Position numbers and translations under genes: made by a program. 64,000 bases of DNA from Hyalella azteca (Eukaryota > Arthropoda > Malacostraca > Amphipoda > Hyalellidae), in NCBI RefSeq assembly GCF_000764305.2, contig NW_025941696.1, positions 62,001 through 126,000 on the forward strand, written 5' to 3'. Of this stretch, positions 1-11,646 are shown in pieces (positions within the stretch are counted from its first letter, which is position 1; every line of letters begins with the position of its first letter). The notes beneath the pieces were generated by a model, which was not told the origin of the DNA, did not search any database, and was given only the letters and a program-made list of their open reading frames with translations.

Positions 1-2918
1 ATTGAGGGAATCAATCTAGAATTTATTTCGAATTAAATATAACTGCCGCTTGGGATCAACTTCAAAGATGACGCATATTTATGCATCATCAAAGAAATTT
101 GGAATTTTTAGTAGAAAAATAACAAAGTCACCAGCTAAGTCATAAAATAAAGTCGTGAAAATATTTAATATAACGGGAAATCATTTCCGGTAGGTCTTGA
201 ATATCCTGCAAACCCCTTGCGAACCGCTTGAAGTTTTTGCGCAGCGGCTGCGTCTGCTTGGAGCTCGTTTTTCAGATGAAGCGCAGGCCTCTTTTGTGAG
301 TGACAGAGCACCAGCGCGTCTGATGCTCGCTGCTCGTATAAAATGAGCGCACAAAACTGCACCGTTAACATGTGAGCAGGCATGCACGCTGCCTGCTACG
401 TGACATGTCTTGCAACGCGGCCGACTACAGACCAGCGCTCTGATGCAGAGGCGCTGCGTTCTTTCCACGCGTAGTGTAGCTTTCGATGCTACAGTGTCTT
501 TTGGCTTTGAAATCCACACGCTCGAGGATGTAATAAATTGTGCGGTTTATAGAATGCATCACCGTTCTGAGAAAATTTCGAGGGAGACAGATATTAACGG
601 TAAGCGTTGAAAATACAGAATTGTTATTATGATTTAAGGTCGTGAGATCATGCCTAAATCATCGTATCTCTCGAGGGTACCGAAATAATATGAAATTTTC
701 TTACCGATTCAAATTTATTATTAAAATAACACAAGGATTTAGCAGCAACAAGTTCATTAGCATCGGTGCTTCTTCCCTAAATTCAGGGAAAATGGCTTCA
801 AGTCGTGAGACAAATAATTTTTTCAGTCTTTTGTTGTGAGAGTGTAGATATGGAGACATTATTTTACCATTCTTAACAGGAATATTTTGAAGATATTATT
901 AACTGAAACCTGCAAGATGCATCGCAGGCTAATTGCTCTGCCAACACTTCGATTAACTCCAAGTCCCATCATAATGGCGTCATTAAGAACACGAAAGCCA
1001 AGGCACTTTGAGATTCTTGGCTGGAGGTTCCCACACTATCGCCCCTAATCAGGCAGCTGAGCAAGAAAATCAGTCGGAAATGCAGTCCAGGGCCCTATTT
1101 TACCGAGTAACCTGGATGCCTACTTCCCAGGGTAGCCGAGACACTTTATTTACCTGCGACGTCGCTGTAATGAGCCAGACCCTGTTGCCCCCGATCGTAA
1201 ACACAGATGCGCCTTACATGGGAGACTTTTACCTCGTTAAATTATTTAACTTTATACGTTACGAGCCTGTTGAACCTGCCCGTTTTCAACGCTTAATGCG
1301 TCACAGTAAAAACACGCCACATATGCTTCCATCTGCCCCCATGTTATTTAAAACTAATCAAGACTAAAATTTATAATTAGATCGAGAATTTAAACATAGC
1401 TGAAACTTTTCTTGACAGCGATATTTGGGTAATTTCTAATAGAAAGAAAGAGCCGTAGGAAGTAGATCGATTGCTCACTTCAAGCGGAGGATTGGTACTT
1501 TGCATGTATTGAAGTTTCCTGATGGTTATTTTAATGCGTGCACAGATCACGGAATAAAATACATTCGTTATTTCAAAATATTCGTTTAATCTGTTCCTTA
1601 CTTTAAAATTCCGGAATATAAAACATAATTTAATTTAATCATTAATATCGTAAAGACTTCATGGCTCCCAGAAAAATTAAGTAATACATTCTATAATTTT
1701 TCGTCAATCTGAGTATTAAGGGCAAAGTGAGACGCTACATGAATTTGTCAGAAGCTCAAATGCCGTATGCCCTTACGATAATATCGAGACGAGATACTGA
1801 AATAAATGCTTGAAATTAGAAGAGATATCCGTCGTTCTCTCCGCCTGCCAAAAATGATTCCTCAAAATTGTTTGTTAATGCATCGCGGTGAATTTTTCTA
1901 AGCAAGCAATTACTTGGAATCAACCAAATTAGAGCTGTGGCAAATTTATGTGCAACTAAACTTTGATTATATTCATATACATAGGGAATCTGAAGGTCAT
2001 GTTCAAAGTTACTGTAAGATATTGGTTGGTAAATATATTTCAGGTTTAGAAGGATGTAGTTGCAACCCAAATTTCAAGTTTGTTCAGCCAATGATGTACG
2101 TACGCCGCATGTTCTAGGAGCACAGCCAGCCATCGGTCAGCGTACGTGTGGATTTTTCTGGGAAGAAAGCTTCTTCCGAGAGCTGACTTGGATCGAGCGA
2201 TTACAGACATCTTGTACGACAAGAGTTTCGTTCCGGTCATCTGACTCCGGTGGCGGAATGAGACAGTTCCACGGAAGCAACAAGAGGCAAGTAGCGCAAA
2301 AAAATCTCTTGAACCTCAAGGAATGTTGGGAAAAATACGTCCCATTAAATGGACAGAAAAATACTGTCAAAAAGTCTGGGTTTAATGGAAGTGGTGAAAT
2401 AAAACACCTACAGACTTTCGGAAAAATACTGGATTGAGACTGTATTGGTATTGTAAAGAATACTCAGAAGCATACATAAAACATGATATTCAGTGAAGAT
2501 TCCGATATATTACGGTTACAGCCATCTGAAGCCATAAGCGGGAAATGATAATATTTCATTCACACGATTTTCATCTGTCGGGAAGTATTAATCAAATAAG
2601 CCATAAAAGTGTTAAATGGGTCTATGAAATATCACAGCTGTCATCAATAAACGCAGACATAGGCCTAATGTCCAGTTTTGACTAGCATGAGCGTGTCAAG
2701 GCGGCGGCCTTCAGAACCTGTTGCATCGCACGGCCTTAGACGGCCTTGCCTTCCCTGGCCCAACCCAAACCTGTCCTAGGCGCCAAGCAAAAATTGTCAT
2801 ATTTACCACAAGAGCGAGTGGAAATTTTCTCTGCCAAAGAATATCATTCAAAAACAAAATTATTAATGTTTAATGTTGTTGAAGACATTTAGACTATTGT
2901 GTAATTACGCTCAAAATT
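1..2918. other. AT-rich spacer, no supported gene
   Basis: No gene could be supported here. GC-richer patches at about 200-500, 1010-1340 and 2080-2400 stay open in one or two frames. The longest is a 119-codon plus-strand frame at 1008-1367. None has recognisable domains or convincing splice borders, so these are treated as chance or unidentified sequence. Confidence 0.5.
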
Positions 2919-3010
2919 CGAAAAAATATTGCACTCTTTACAACTCTCTGCATAAGTTGAGCGAGAAAACATATTGGTAAATCTGTGAAGTGTAAAGCGC
3001 GCCAGAATAT
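2919..3010 (+). repeat. Duplicated ~80-bp segment, copy 1
   Basis: This segment matches 3990-4080 at roughly three bases in four. It shares the core GCACTCTT, then ACT/GCTCTC, then GCATAAGTTGAGCGA, then ATTGGTA, and ends in GCGCCAGAATAT. The second copy sits inside a GC-rich CAG/CTG array; this copy does not. It is probably part of a dispersed repeat or a local segmental duplication. No coding meaning is evident. Confidence 0.75.
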
Positions 3011-3728
3011 ATCAGTGCGTTTTTAACGCAATTGTGCAACTTGAGCTGAGAAAAAAAACAGAATTTAACTATTTTTGGAAGAGTATATGTAGCCATATTA
3101 AAAAATGATCCTCTGTTGGAAGCCAAAGTCTGACTCTGGTAAATATTGCCGTGTTAATAGCAGGCCTCGCGCAGAGGAAAACACATCAGTTTTCCTTCTC
3201 ACCTTCAATAAGAAACGGATCCGTGCGATGGATGGTGGTTTTCTGCCGAGTTAAGTCACTCACTCAATTTATTGATTAATTAGTGATTTCAGCCAACTGG
3301 CATTCAATCATAAGTAATATGAATTCATCCAGTGCAGTTTATGCAAAAACACTTGGAAGAAATTTTATTTGTCCTTTTTAGAGACAGTAAGAAATGTATG
3401 CGAAGAATCAAGGTTTGAAAAGTTTTTTCTTTTTTGAATCGGGTATTTTAACCAGAGTTACGGATTTTTTGCGTAAAGAGTTTGGAGGATGGCAAGTTGT
3501 GGATTGATGGGTTTTGGAAGATCGCAGGTACGGATTTCCAGTTGATTAACAGAAAATTAAATCGAGCTTTGAGACTCAGTGAAGTTTGAACCGAGACGAA
3601 GTGTTGACTGCACGCGGTGCTCTTGTTCTGAGCGTCTGCACCTGGCGACACCCAACACTAGACTGACGAAGACTGTTACGAGCGGCGGCTCAAGAGGCTT
3701 TTAGCGGCCGGCACCTTGGCAGCGGTAG
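3011..3728. other. Spacer, nothing supported
   Basis: Mixed AT-rich sequence between the first duplicated segment and the CAG/CTG array. The short open frames here are not supported by motif or splice sites. Confidence 0.5.
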
Positions 3729-3991
3729 AGCAGCTGCAGCACCTGCAGCAGCGCCAGAGCAGCTGCGGCACCTGCAGCAGCAGCGCCAGAGCAGCTGCGG
3801 CACCGGCAGCAGCGCCAGAGCAGCTGCGGCACCTGCAGCAGCGCCAGAGCAGCTGCGGCACCGGCAGCAGCGCCAGAGCAGCTGCGGCACCTGCAGCAGC
3901 GCCAGAGCAGCTGCGGCACCTGCAGCAGCGCCAGAGCAGCTGCAGCGCCAGAGCAGCTGTAGCAGCACCAGAGCAGCTGCAGCAGCGCCAG
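3729..3991. repeat. 29-bp GC-rich minisatellite with CAGCTG sites
   Basis: About ten tandem units of the form AGCAGCTGCGGCACCTGCAG followed by CAGCGCCAG, 29 bp each. One unit is expanded to 32 bp by an extra CAG, and three terminal units are shortened to 17-20 bp. Every unit carries CAGCTG, an E-box-type palindrome and PvuII site. Because 29 is not a multiple of three, reading frames on both strands stay open and give Ala/Gln/Cys-rich translations. These are a by-product of the repeat, not evidence for a protein. Confidence 0.95.
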
Positions 3992-4180
3992 AAAAAGTAC
4001 TGCACTCTTCACAGCTCTCCGCATAAGTTGAGCGAAATGACATTGGTATATCTGTAATGAGTAAATTGCGCCAGAATATTCCAGCAGCTGCAGCAATGCT
4101 GCAGCTGCAGCACCTGCTTCAGTAAACATCATTAAACAGTATTGTTGCAGTAACTGCAACTGCCACCGCAGCTGCAGCTC
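3990..4180 (+). repeat. Duplicated ~80-bp segment, copy 2, with degenerate CAG/CTG tail
   Basis: Positions 3990-4080 are the second copy of the segment at 2919-3010. It follows the last clean minisatellite unit directly and is itself followed to about 4180 by degenerate GCAGCTGCAG-type sequence. It therefore interrupts, or is captured within, the CAG/CTG-rich region. Confidence 0.7.
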
Positions 4181-5312
4181 TACCTTCAGAAGTAGAAGTC
4201 CGTACGTGCAGCGATTTTCGACCCTAGCTCATTATACCTTGTTCAGAATCGCGAACGATTTCATGGAGTTTCCTGAATTTACTTGCTAAGCAATAGTTAA
4301 TATAACGCACGGTCCTTAAAATGCCCAACCACTGCACTCGTGGTGGCAAACAAGCCATGCCATTAAGGAATAAATGAAAGAATAAACGTTTCTCAATTTC
4401 ATGAAGAATTTACTGCGATATCTTCATTCAAACTTAGAGTATCATCCATCACAGTGAATATCCTATTGAATTTGTATCACATTTGTGTATAGGCATCATC
4501 ACTTATAGGCATGACCATGTCGTCTATACAGTACCCTTATTCAGCGGTGATGTCAATCATGATTCTATCACAATATCCTATAGAAGACCTCAACTTATCT
4601 CAATTACTGGCCATTATGCACATCACATTATGCATACGCATGGGCATGTGTTTAATTAATTGCTTGCAAAATACACGTCTGAAACGAACACTCATTCTCT
4701 CACCTAAGAATTGGATGACTATAAAGGCGCTGCATATTATGACCTTCTAAAAATTTTTTTGTGTTTAGTCAATCTCAAAGATCCTTCAGTTAATCCATCA
4801 AAGATTGTAGGTGGCTCGCAGAGTTGATGCAGTAAGTAATTTATCTTCTATTTAGCATTAAATTAGATTTGAATTTAAATCATACTGCACAAATTGAAGT
4901 GTAGAGACGAGATCGTGATGCTGAACTTTGCGTTGGTATTGAATGAAGCTCATTCAGCGCAAGGATGATGACCGTACAAAAAAGAAGAAGTGATTGGGTC
5001 AGCGAATGTTTATGAATTTTTATATTCATTAAAATTTTGTAGTTTTATTGAATACAAACCTTTTGTTTGTATTCATTAAAACGTTTTTTAATCTTTTCTT
5101 GAAACGTTGCGGCTGTAGTGATTTCAATAATTGGATTGACTTCAAGCAAGGAAAAAATTCTCATTGATACGGTATATAATCCATAATTTTCTCTTTTTCC
5201 CATATAATTATAATTACTCATCAATTGCTTGGAAAGAGTAGAATCAACACCGCAAGCCTGGTCTGTTGATTATTTTTTGACTGTTGAGTTTTTAATTTCA
5301 CGAGATAACAGT
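4181..5312. other. AT-rich spacer, nothing supported
   Basis: AT-rich sequence with only short chance frames. The longest plus-strand frame, at 4511-4750, has no recognisable domain. Confidence 0.5.
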
Positions 5313-5600
5313 TGTGTTGAGGCCTCCCGAGTAGCATGCCCCACCTCATTGGATGAGGCACGCGATTGAAGGTCCAGATTTCAATTCGTGTCCCAATTGA
5401 AAGAAGAGAAGAGCAATTTAAGTGGCTTTGTTGATTGTAGATCAGCAAGAGAAGAGTCTACAGAGTCTCTCCTTCTCTCCGCCCTATCAAATTGATGGTC
5501 CAGACATTGCATTCCTCGAAAAGGAACGGGATACAGGATTTTTGTAACGGTCAGGTGCTTAGCACAACCACGAGCTTTGTATTCCTCAAGTAGAAACATT
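5313..5600 (+). mobile_element. Possible tRNA-derived SINE head with unrelated body
   Basis: The first ~80 bp look tRNA-like. GGCCTCCCGAGTAGCATGCC sits where an A-box region would be. A perfect 6-bp hairpin follows (CCTCAT, TGG, ATGAGG). Then GAAGGTCC and GATTTCAATTC resemble a T-arm and B-box. The body runs to about 5600 and is GC-richer than its flanks, with an open minus-strand frame at 5381-5599 of unknown meaning. The A and B boxes are degenerate, so this is a tentative SINE remnant; an unrelated dispersed repeat is the alternative. Confidence 0.35.
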
Positions 5601-6667
5601 GTATCATTTCAAATCAACATGAGACTGTGTTGAATCGATTCAACACATCTATAATACTTTGAATCATTTACTTTGTAATACAGATTAGTTCTTCGGGGCA
5701 TATTTCACTTCACACTCTCTCCAAAAACATATTCTAGTTCCGATTTTGTTTTTAAAAAGAACCACGAAAAGGTTAGCTTATATTATAGGGGTTAACTTAT
5801 GCAACGCACGCGCGCTCTGCCACTCGCAATTTGATATTACAAAGAATTCTACGGGTAAACGTACAGTCGTCTGGTATTTCTTCCGCCTTTTAAGGTGCTT
5901 AAGAAAAGGAAAACCTATCGTTGTTTAGATGTTTAACGCATTATTACAGCCATGTGTACACTGGACCTATTTAGTTCCTGCATGGTCACATTATTCAGTA
6001 TGACTTTTATAGCATAACCGAACTGCTACAATAATAGCGCTGCAAAAAAACTAGCTCAACCCTTCAAAGATAATTTATTTCGCCTGCAAGTCGAAGAATT
6101 TTCTGACAGGTAGTTGGTCACGTAACTTGTGATGAATGGCGATCAAGATGTCGGTGAAATATATTTTTTTCAATTGGAAATTAAGGTCAGGTTTTACAGG
6201 TTGAGATTTCGAGAATTTCACTCGAAAATGGAATTTTCGCTCGAGAATTTTCCTCGCTGTCTAGAATTTCGCTTTCGTAAAACGGGTTTGTGAAGAAAAC
6301 ACAGAGACGGGAATTTTTCGTTCGCAGATGTCATCGAGCATCAGATTAACCAAACATCAAAATTTGAAAATTAAACATGAAAATGTCATTATTATTGTCC
6401 GCGATAACTTGCAATACAAAAACAAAGATAGTGGAATGACCTCCATATGTCGAATTAAGATCATAAAATGAATGTCAGACACACTTCACATCAGTAGCCG
6501 CTCTTCAAATATTGATTACATCGCGAGAACTGGTGATACTAGCTTGGACACTAAAGTTAAACTAGTCGTCATTAGTGGCCACTGCATAGCCATCGCAGCC
6601 TTTACAACACAGTAATGCAGTAATAGTTTTTGAGAAGCTAGAGCAACAGTAAATCCTAATTCTACTC
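5600..6667. other. AT-rich spacer, nothing supported
   Basis: No gene, repeat array or RNA gene could be supported here. Confidence 0.5.
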
Positions 6668-6718
6668 CTACTGTGTCACCACTGCTACTGTGTCACTACT
6701 GCTACTGTGTCACCACTG
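6668..6718. repeat. 17-bp tandem repeat, three units
   Basis: Three nearly identical consecutive units of CTACTGTGTCACCACTG, one with a single substitution. Confidence 0.9.
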
Positions 6719-7016
6719 TGCTAGTTGTAGCACAGAGGAGCACAAGCAGCACTAGTGTACAGCAAAGACGCAGGCAGCGCTAAATGAAGCTCACAATCAA
6801 AGTAGATGTAAAAACAGTGGAACAAAAATTGTAAATGGAATACGAAAACCCACACAGCAGCACTGAAGTACATCAGCACTACATTACAACAACACATCAG
6901 CCGTTCAGTATAGTACACTGCACGCTCTTAAGCGTGCTCTCACCAACCAACATAAGCGTGCTCTCACTCCAACAAAGCAGTACAATAGCATGACCAGCAC
7001 CCCATTACAGCAACAC

Positions 7017-7149
7017 TCTAGCACCACAGCATAGCTGCAGCACCCCAGCACAACAGCAGCGCCACAGCAGCACCACAGCAGCACCACAGCAGCACCACAG
7101 CAACACCACAGCACCACAGCAGCACCACAGCAGCAGCACCACAGCACCT
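7017..7149. repeat. 11-bp AGCAGCACCAC minisatellite
   Basis: Tandem AGCAGCACCAC units with occasional 3-bp gains or losses. The minus strand is open and Cys/Val/Leu-rich, as expected for a repeat without stops. A 22-bp direct duplication built on AAGCGTGCTCTCAC lies just upstream at about 6930-6975. Confidence 0.93.
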
Positions 7150-8756
7150 GACCAGCCTCGCACGCTCGCCTGCTTTACCGTTCGCTGCGTGTGAGCGCCG
7201 CGGCAGTCATGGCTGGTCAGCGAGCTTCCTTCCTGGCTTGCCGCTCCAATTAATTTTTTTACTATACGAAATTCTTCCTATTATGATTAGTTGATTCATT
7301 TCTAGAAAAGATTACATTTTCCAGAAAATAAAAAAAAATCGCGATTGTCGTTTGAATGAAATGCAGTCGCATGACAAATCAGGCCTCGATGCAATCATAT
7401 TCATATGTGTTGGCATGTCAGTTAGAAAACTCACGCGCCACAACCTGCCTATTCATCACTCAAGTATGCGTATGATTTTCATTTCGGCCTTGCCAATTCA
7501 ATACAGAGGTATTTGAAAGATAATTAGATTAGAGTGCAGTCAAATTTGTTCAATTTTTTTTAAATAATAAAGCCGGAACACACGCAAAGATGAAGAATTA
7601 AAGGAAGAATTAAATTTGAGCGAGGTAAATTTTTTGTACTAAAGCGAAATTCGAACAATTTGAAAGCCATGAGTAATTGAAATGTTAAGTTAAATACGAC
7701 AGTTTGCTATACATAGTGTAATTAAAAGATAATTTGAAAACTCCATACAGTAAAAGTCTTACTAATTTGCTTAATTGCAACATTGCAATTTGGAGTTCTC
7801 TTTGGAGTTCTAAGAGTCAACAGAAGAATAAAAAAATTCAGTGTCAAATCAATGTGCCGTGAGACACCCATGATATTTCGCTGCTTCCGGCCTCCCTGGC
7901 CGCTATGGCATCATATTTGTAATTGAGGTTACAGTTGTGGTTAACAGGTGTGTCGTAACACAAGATTGTTTACGATATTAACGATACGATAAGTATTACA
8001 GGTACACGACGGCACTGTGACATAAGGGCAAGGCGTGCAGGGCAAGGCTCACAGCACCGACGATCCATAAGTTACTAACTCGAACACAGCACAGAAATGT
8101 CAATCCAAAAATAAGCTCATGGTTGAGCCATAATATTGCCTTGCTTAAATATCCAAAGATGAGTTCAGATTTATTGTAAAAGATTGAAACATGCACTTTA
8201 TGGAGGCCTTTTAAATTGAAGTTTTCTAACCGAAATGAATTAGACGTCAGTGCGTCATTAAGCCTGAAGCGCGGAATATAAGCCATTACTCCGTCATTCG
8301 GTCCGCGCCAATACAATGAACAGGCGTGTACTGTGCACTCGGTCATTTAATATTTAAAAATATGGTCAAGTCATTACGTCTCTAATTAAATGGCTGGCAA
8401 TGAATTCGTATGAAGTTCAATCTGTATGAATTTAGGCGCCGGGAATTCTTTGTTTTCATTGTGTTGTAAGCACGAATTATTTGAGAAATGTGTTTGTAAT
8501 CAACTTTATCTCTCATGCAGAAAGACCTCCGAAGTTTGAACTTAAGACTTCAACTTATGCATACATTGTTAATCTTGCTCGTTGACGAATGAAAGCTTGA
8601 TGCACCGTTGTCTTTATTCTCATGGTCTGTGTTGCCGCGTTGGGTGTGACGAATCTAGTGGGTCATTGTAGAATATGTTGAGGTCTTGCCCAGTGCATAC
8701 TGGCGCCGTAACAATGACTTTAAGAAATTTTCTCACCTATAGGTTTGTTTCAAAGT
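7150..8756. other. AT-rich spacer, nothing supported
   Basis: The minus-strand open frame at 7996-8346 (116 codons) has no recognisable domain and is not supported as a gene. A short GC-rich stretch at 7150-7240 flanks the array. Confidence 0.45.
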
Positions 8757-8915
8757 GAAAAAATATAACTCAGTACTCACAGCAGTGAGTGACAGCGAGC
8801 GCATATTCTCGTCGACGAAGACTTGAGGTCACGGACGGACGGACAGACAGACAGACAGACGGACATGGCGAGCACAATAGAGCATTTTTTCCGTAAATGA
8901 GAAAATGCGCTAAAA
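8757..8915 (+). repeat. Dispersed repeat family, copy A
   Basis: This segment matches the reverse complement of 46967-47145 at about 85% by eye. In order it contains ATATAACTCAGTACTCAC, a CAGTGAGTGACAG stretch, AGCGCATATTCTC (8798-8810), a GGAC/AGAC tetranucleotide run, GGACATGGCGAGCACAATAG, and GAGAAAATGCGCT (8899-8911). The last block is the inverted complement of the first AGCGCAT block with one mismatch, so the interior can fold back. The family is unnamed here; a small non-autonomous DNA element or a microsatellite-bearing repeat are both possible. Confidence 0.85.
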
Positions 8916-9811
8916 AGAGGATACTAATTTACGGGAGAGTTTGAACTTCAAGTTAAAATGCATACACCCAAAATGATTTTGATTATTTTACCGGTTATGG
9001 AAAAGTATGATAAAAAATGCTCCATTTCAGCTTAAACCGTCAACAAACTTCTAACACGCGTATTATTATCAATTTAATTTGTTTATATATATGTCAAAGG
9101 TTGCGTGTTTGAAGCCTGGCCCCACAAATATAATGGTCCGATACAGCGCGTATCCAGGATACGTCACGTGTCGGGTTTTTACCTGAGAAACATATTTTTA
9201 GTGAAGGAATTCTGTGGCATTGAGAAATTCTTATACAAGAAATTAATTCAATGAATTTATTGAGAAATGAAAAAAGTTCAGGTTTCCTTTGAATTCCGGG
9301 TTAAATGTGCGTTCGAAGATCAAAGGATTCACCGATAAAATGTATTTTTTTCTATTTATGTCTGTTATGAAAATGTAGAGCGTTTAGAAGAGAAATTGAG
9401 TTGTGGGTGAGAATTGATCTGCCGAAAGTCAATTCAGCTCAATAGTTTATTGAGTGTTCATTGTAGATGAGTTCTTAACATTAAAAATGATATCACAAAA
9501 GCTCTCAATGCTAGATATTTTTTAATTCTCTGTTGGAATTGAAAAAGAACTGAACTTCACTGTGCGTTTTATCTAAATTCTTATAAATGAATTTACATTG
9601 ATTACAAATTGTACTAAATATATAATGACATTCATAACTGTTCAAGGAATTTTAGGATCACTTTAGATAATTTACATTTGTTTATCACCCTGATATAATT
9701 AAGGGGAGGATTGTGTAGCAAAGAAGATAAATTGATCTCAAACAAGTAACCACGTACCTCAGAATCTGGTACAACATGTAATCTAACACAGACACGTAAA
9801 AATTACCTCAG
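8916..9811. other. AT-rich spacer with one T-arm-like stretch
   Basis: Mostly AT-rich. Around 9097-9125 the sequence AAGGTTGCGTGTTTGAAGCC resembles a tRNA T-arm (B box) as found in SINEs. No A box or cloverleaf could be placed upstream, so no RNA gene is called. Confidence 0.4.
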
Positions 9812-9939
9812 GCGTTATACTAGCGCAGAAAACTGTCTTCCCTGACGCGAAAATTCCTTCCGATGCTGCGGTCCTAGTGACGCAGCCAGCAATTAAATAC
9901 CTGGGCATTGGCATCGCTGGAATAGCGGCGATGTTCATC
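9812..9939 (+). CDS. Candidate internal exon, transmembrane segment
   Basis: This 128-bp stretch follows an acceptor-like TTACCTCAG and ends at a good donor, GTAAGG. It is open throughout: two bases completing a split codon, then 42 codons, ending in phase 0. The translation has a hydrophilic start with FPDAKIPSDAA (residues 9-19), then a hydrophobic run from Tyr29 to Ile42 (YLGIGIAGIAAMFI) that looks like a membrane span. The frame stops two codons past the donor, which fits an exon. The family is not recognised. Partner exons of the same phase were sought on this strand but cannot be assigned with confidence. Confidence 0.4.
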
Positions 9940-11450
9940 GTAAGGTAGACGGACCCGGTGACCCCAGTCTACTCCTGACGTTTAGCTGCATTTTTATCGA
10001 AACTTGGAGTTTTAATCTGATTTATTGACAGGAGTTTATCTATTAATTGACCGATAAATGCTAGTTTAAAATAGTCTTCAATAATTATTATTATCGGATA
10101 AATGTGTTCACAACACGGATGAATTGGGCTTAATAGTTTCATAGTTTTACATAGAAAAAGAATACAACCGAACTAAAACATTCTTAAGCAAAAAATGTAG
10201 TGAAAGTGCGCCCATTTCATGCCTACAAGTTGGCAATAAGTTGATCCTAGCCTTTAGATCATATCACATATTTCATCTCCTAAGTTCATCTTGCTATAAA
10301 GAAACTGCTACCGGTAAAAGGATGTATTTGTACACCTCGTTGCTAAAATTGAATTGATTTAAAGTTTAAATAGTGTTTGGCTAGACGATAATTCATACGC
10401 ATGACCTGATCCTATCTTCAGGAACTCGCCGTAATAAGGATAAGCATCAAGCACAAGAGCAATAAGCAATACAAGTGTTTCAAACGCTGATTCTCGGAGC
10501 TTTGTCACCTGAAACCGCAACTTAAAATGACTAATGTTCAGTGTAGAGTCATTATAGAGTGACCTCCTGGCATCCTACTCATAGGAATGCCATCATGTGG
10601 GATAGGAGCCGTATTTGGAGCAGGATATTGAGTTGAAGCAGGTGTTTTAGGTGCTATTTTCTGAAGGATTTGTCTTTCGTAACTTAGAGTTCATCGACTT
10701 CCCGAGTGCCATGAGAAACGAACCCCGACGCAGCGCAAGTTTGTTGAAGTCTCCGTATTATGCCAGGTGGCTCGGGGCTCACCATATACGGCAAGCCTTC
10801 GTTCCCGAAACAGAAAGAAGAGCATTCCGAGCGACGCGGAAGAATAACAGGCCCACGTCATGGCATGACAGCGCCATAATTCAACCGTTGTCTTGCCAAA
10901 TTCTCAACTTATTTCTTTCAAAGTTATAATTTTAGAACAACTGCATTATAGGAACTGAGGCGCAGTGGTTATGAATGGTTTTTGGTCATCAAAAAAGAAG
11001 CAATATTTCGACCGACAAACGCTTTGATTTTCGAAGGCCAAATTTCATCATGATTTATTTATTTCAGTGACTGATGGACCTTAATTTTACGTGCCGCCAA
11101 TAATTTATCTCCTTAGTCATAACAATTTAAATTCTGTACAAATAGGTAATGGAAGAAGCTTAGGTTTCTATCATAAACTTATCAACAAAGCTGAGCATCA
11201 TAGTTACTGAAACATCACTACAGTGCGGGTGCAGAGCCCAACACATTAAGCTTCAAAATAACAGCCAAGCACAATTCAAATCGAAATGATTTTGGGAAGT
11301 CACGGGTAAATGAATTCCAGCTATTACAAACAGTTAATTGTTACCACTATTAAATTACTAAGCCAAAGATGTCCCATAGCATAAATAATAACAATACAAC
11401 TGTCGTGTAGAGAAGGTTTTCGCAATTTTTATTTTTCGAGTTAGAGTCAG
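9940..11450. other. Spacer or intron, one unassigned open frame
   Basis: The plus-strand frame at 10651-10929 (92 codons) lies in GC-richer DNA and is rich in Arg and Ser. It has no recognisable domain and could be chance. Nothing else is supported. Confidence 0.4.
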
Positions 11451-11646
11451 AAAAATTTTGTCCCATGACCGCAAGGACGCCTGGCTACCGTCTTGTATAG
11501 CTCCTGGCAACGCGACTTTAAAACTGACAGAAAAAATCCTATTAGATCTTCAGGCGAGGACGGTCATGTCCATGCTCCAAAAAAGTGGTCCTGAGCTGCA
11601 AGAATTTACTGTGAAACGTAAAAACAGCGAAATGGAGGTTGCGTGA
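11451..11646 (+). CDS. Candidate terminal exon, unknown protein
   Basis: An open frame follows an acceptor-like site (GAGTTAGAGTCAG, with a T-rich tract upstream). It runs 64 codons to a TGA. The translation is mixed and soluble-looking, with LTEKILLDLQ about a third of the way in and a charged KRKNSEMEVA end. An alternative acceptor lies inside it at GATCTTCAG, and an alternative donor GTAAAA lies near the end, so the true borders are uncertain. No family is recognised; chance remains a real possibility. Confidence 0.25.

Noticed and set aside
340..370. TATAAAAT as a possible core promoter
   Set aside because: TATA strings are common in AT-rich DNA, and no supported gene follows.
1008..1367. 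A 119-codon plus-strand open frame
   Set aside because: No domain, no splice support and a length expected by chance in 64 kb of six frames.
3676..4159. Several 110-150 codon Ala/Gln/Leu/Cys-rich frames on both strands
   Set aside because: They are by-products of the stop-free CAG/CTG minisatellite.
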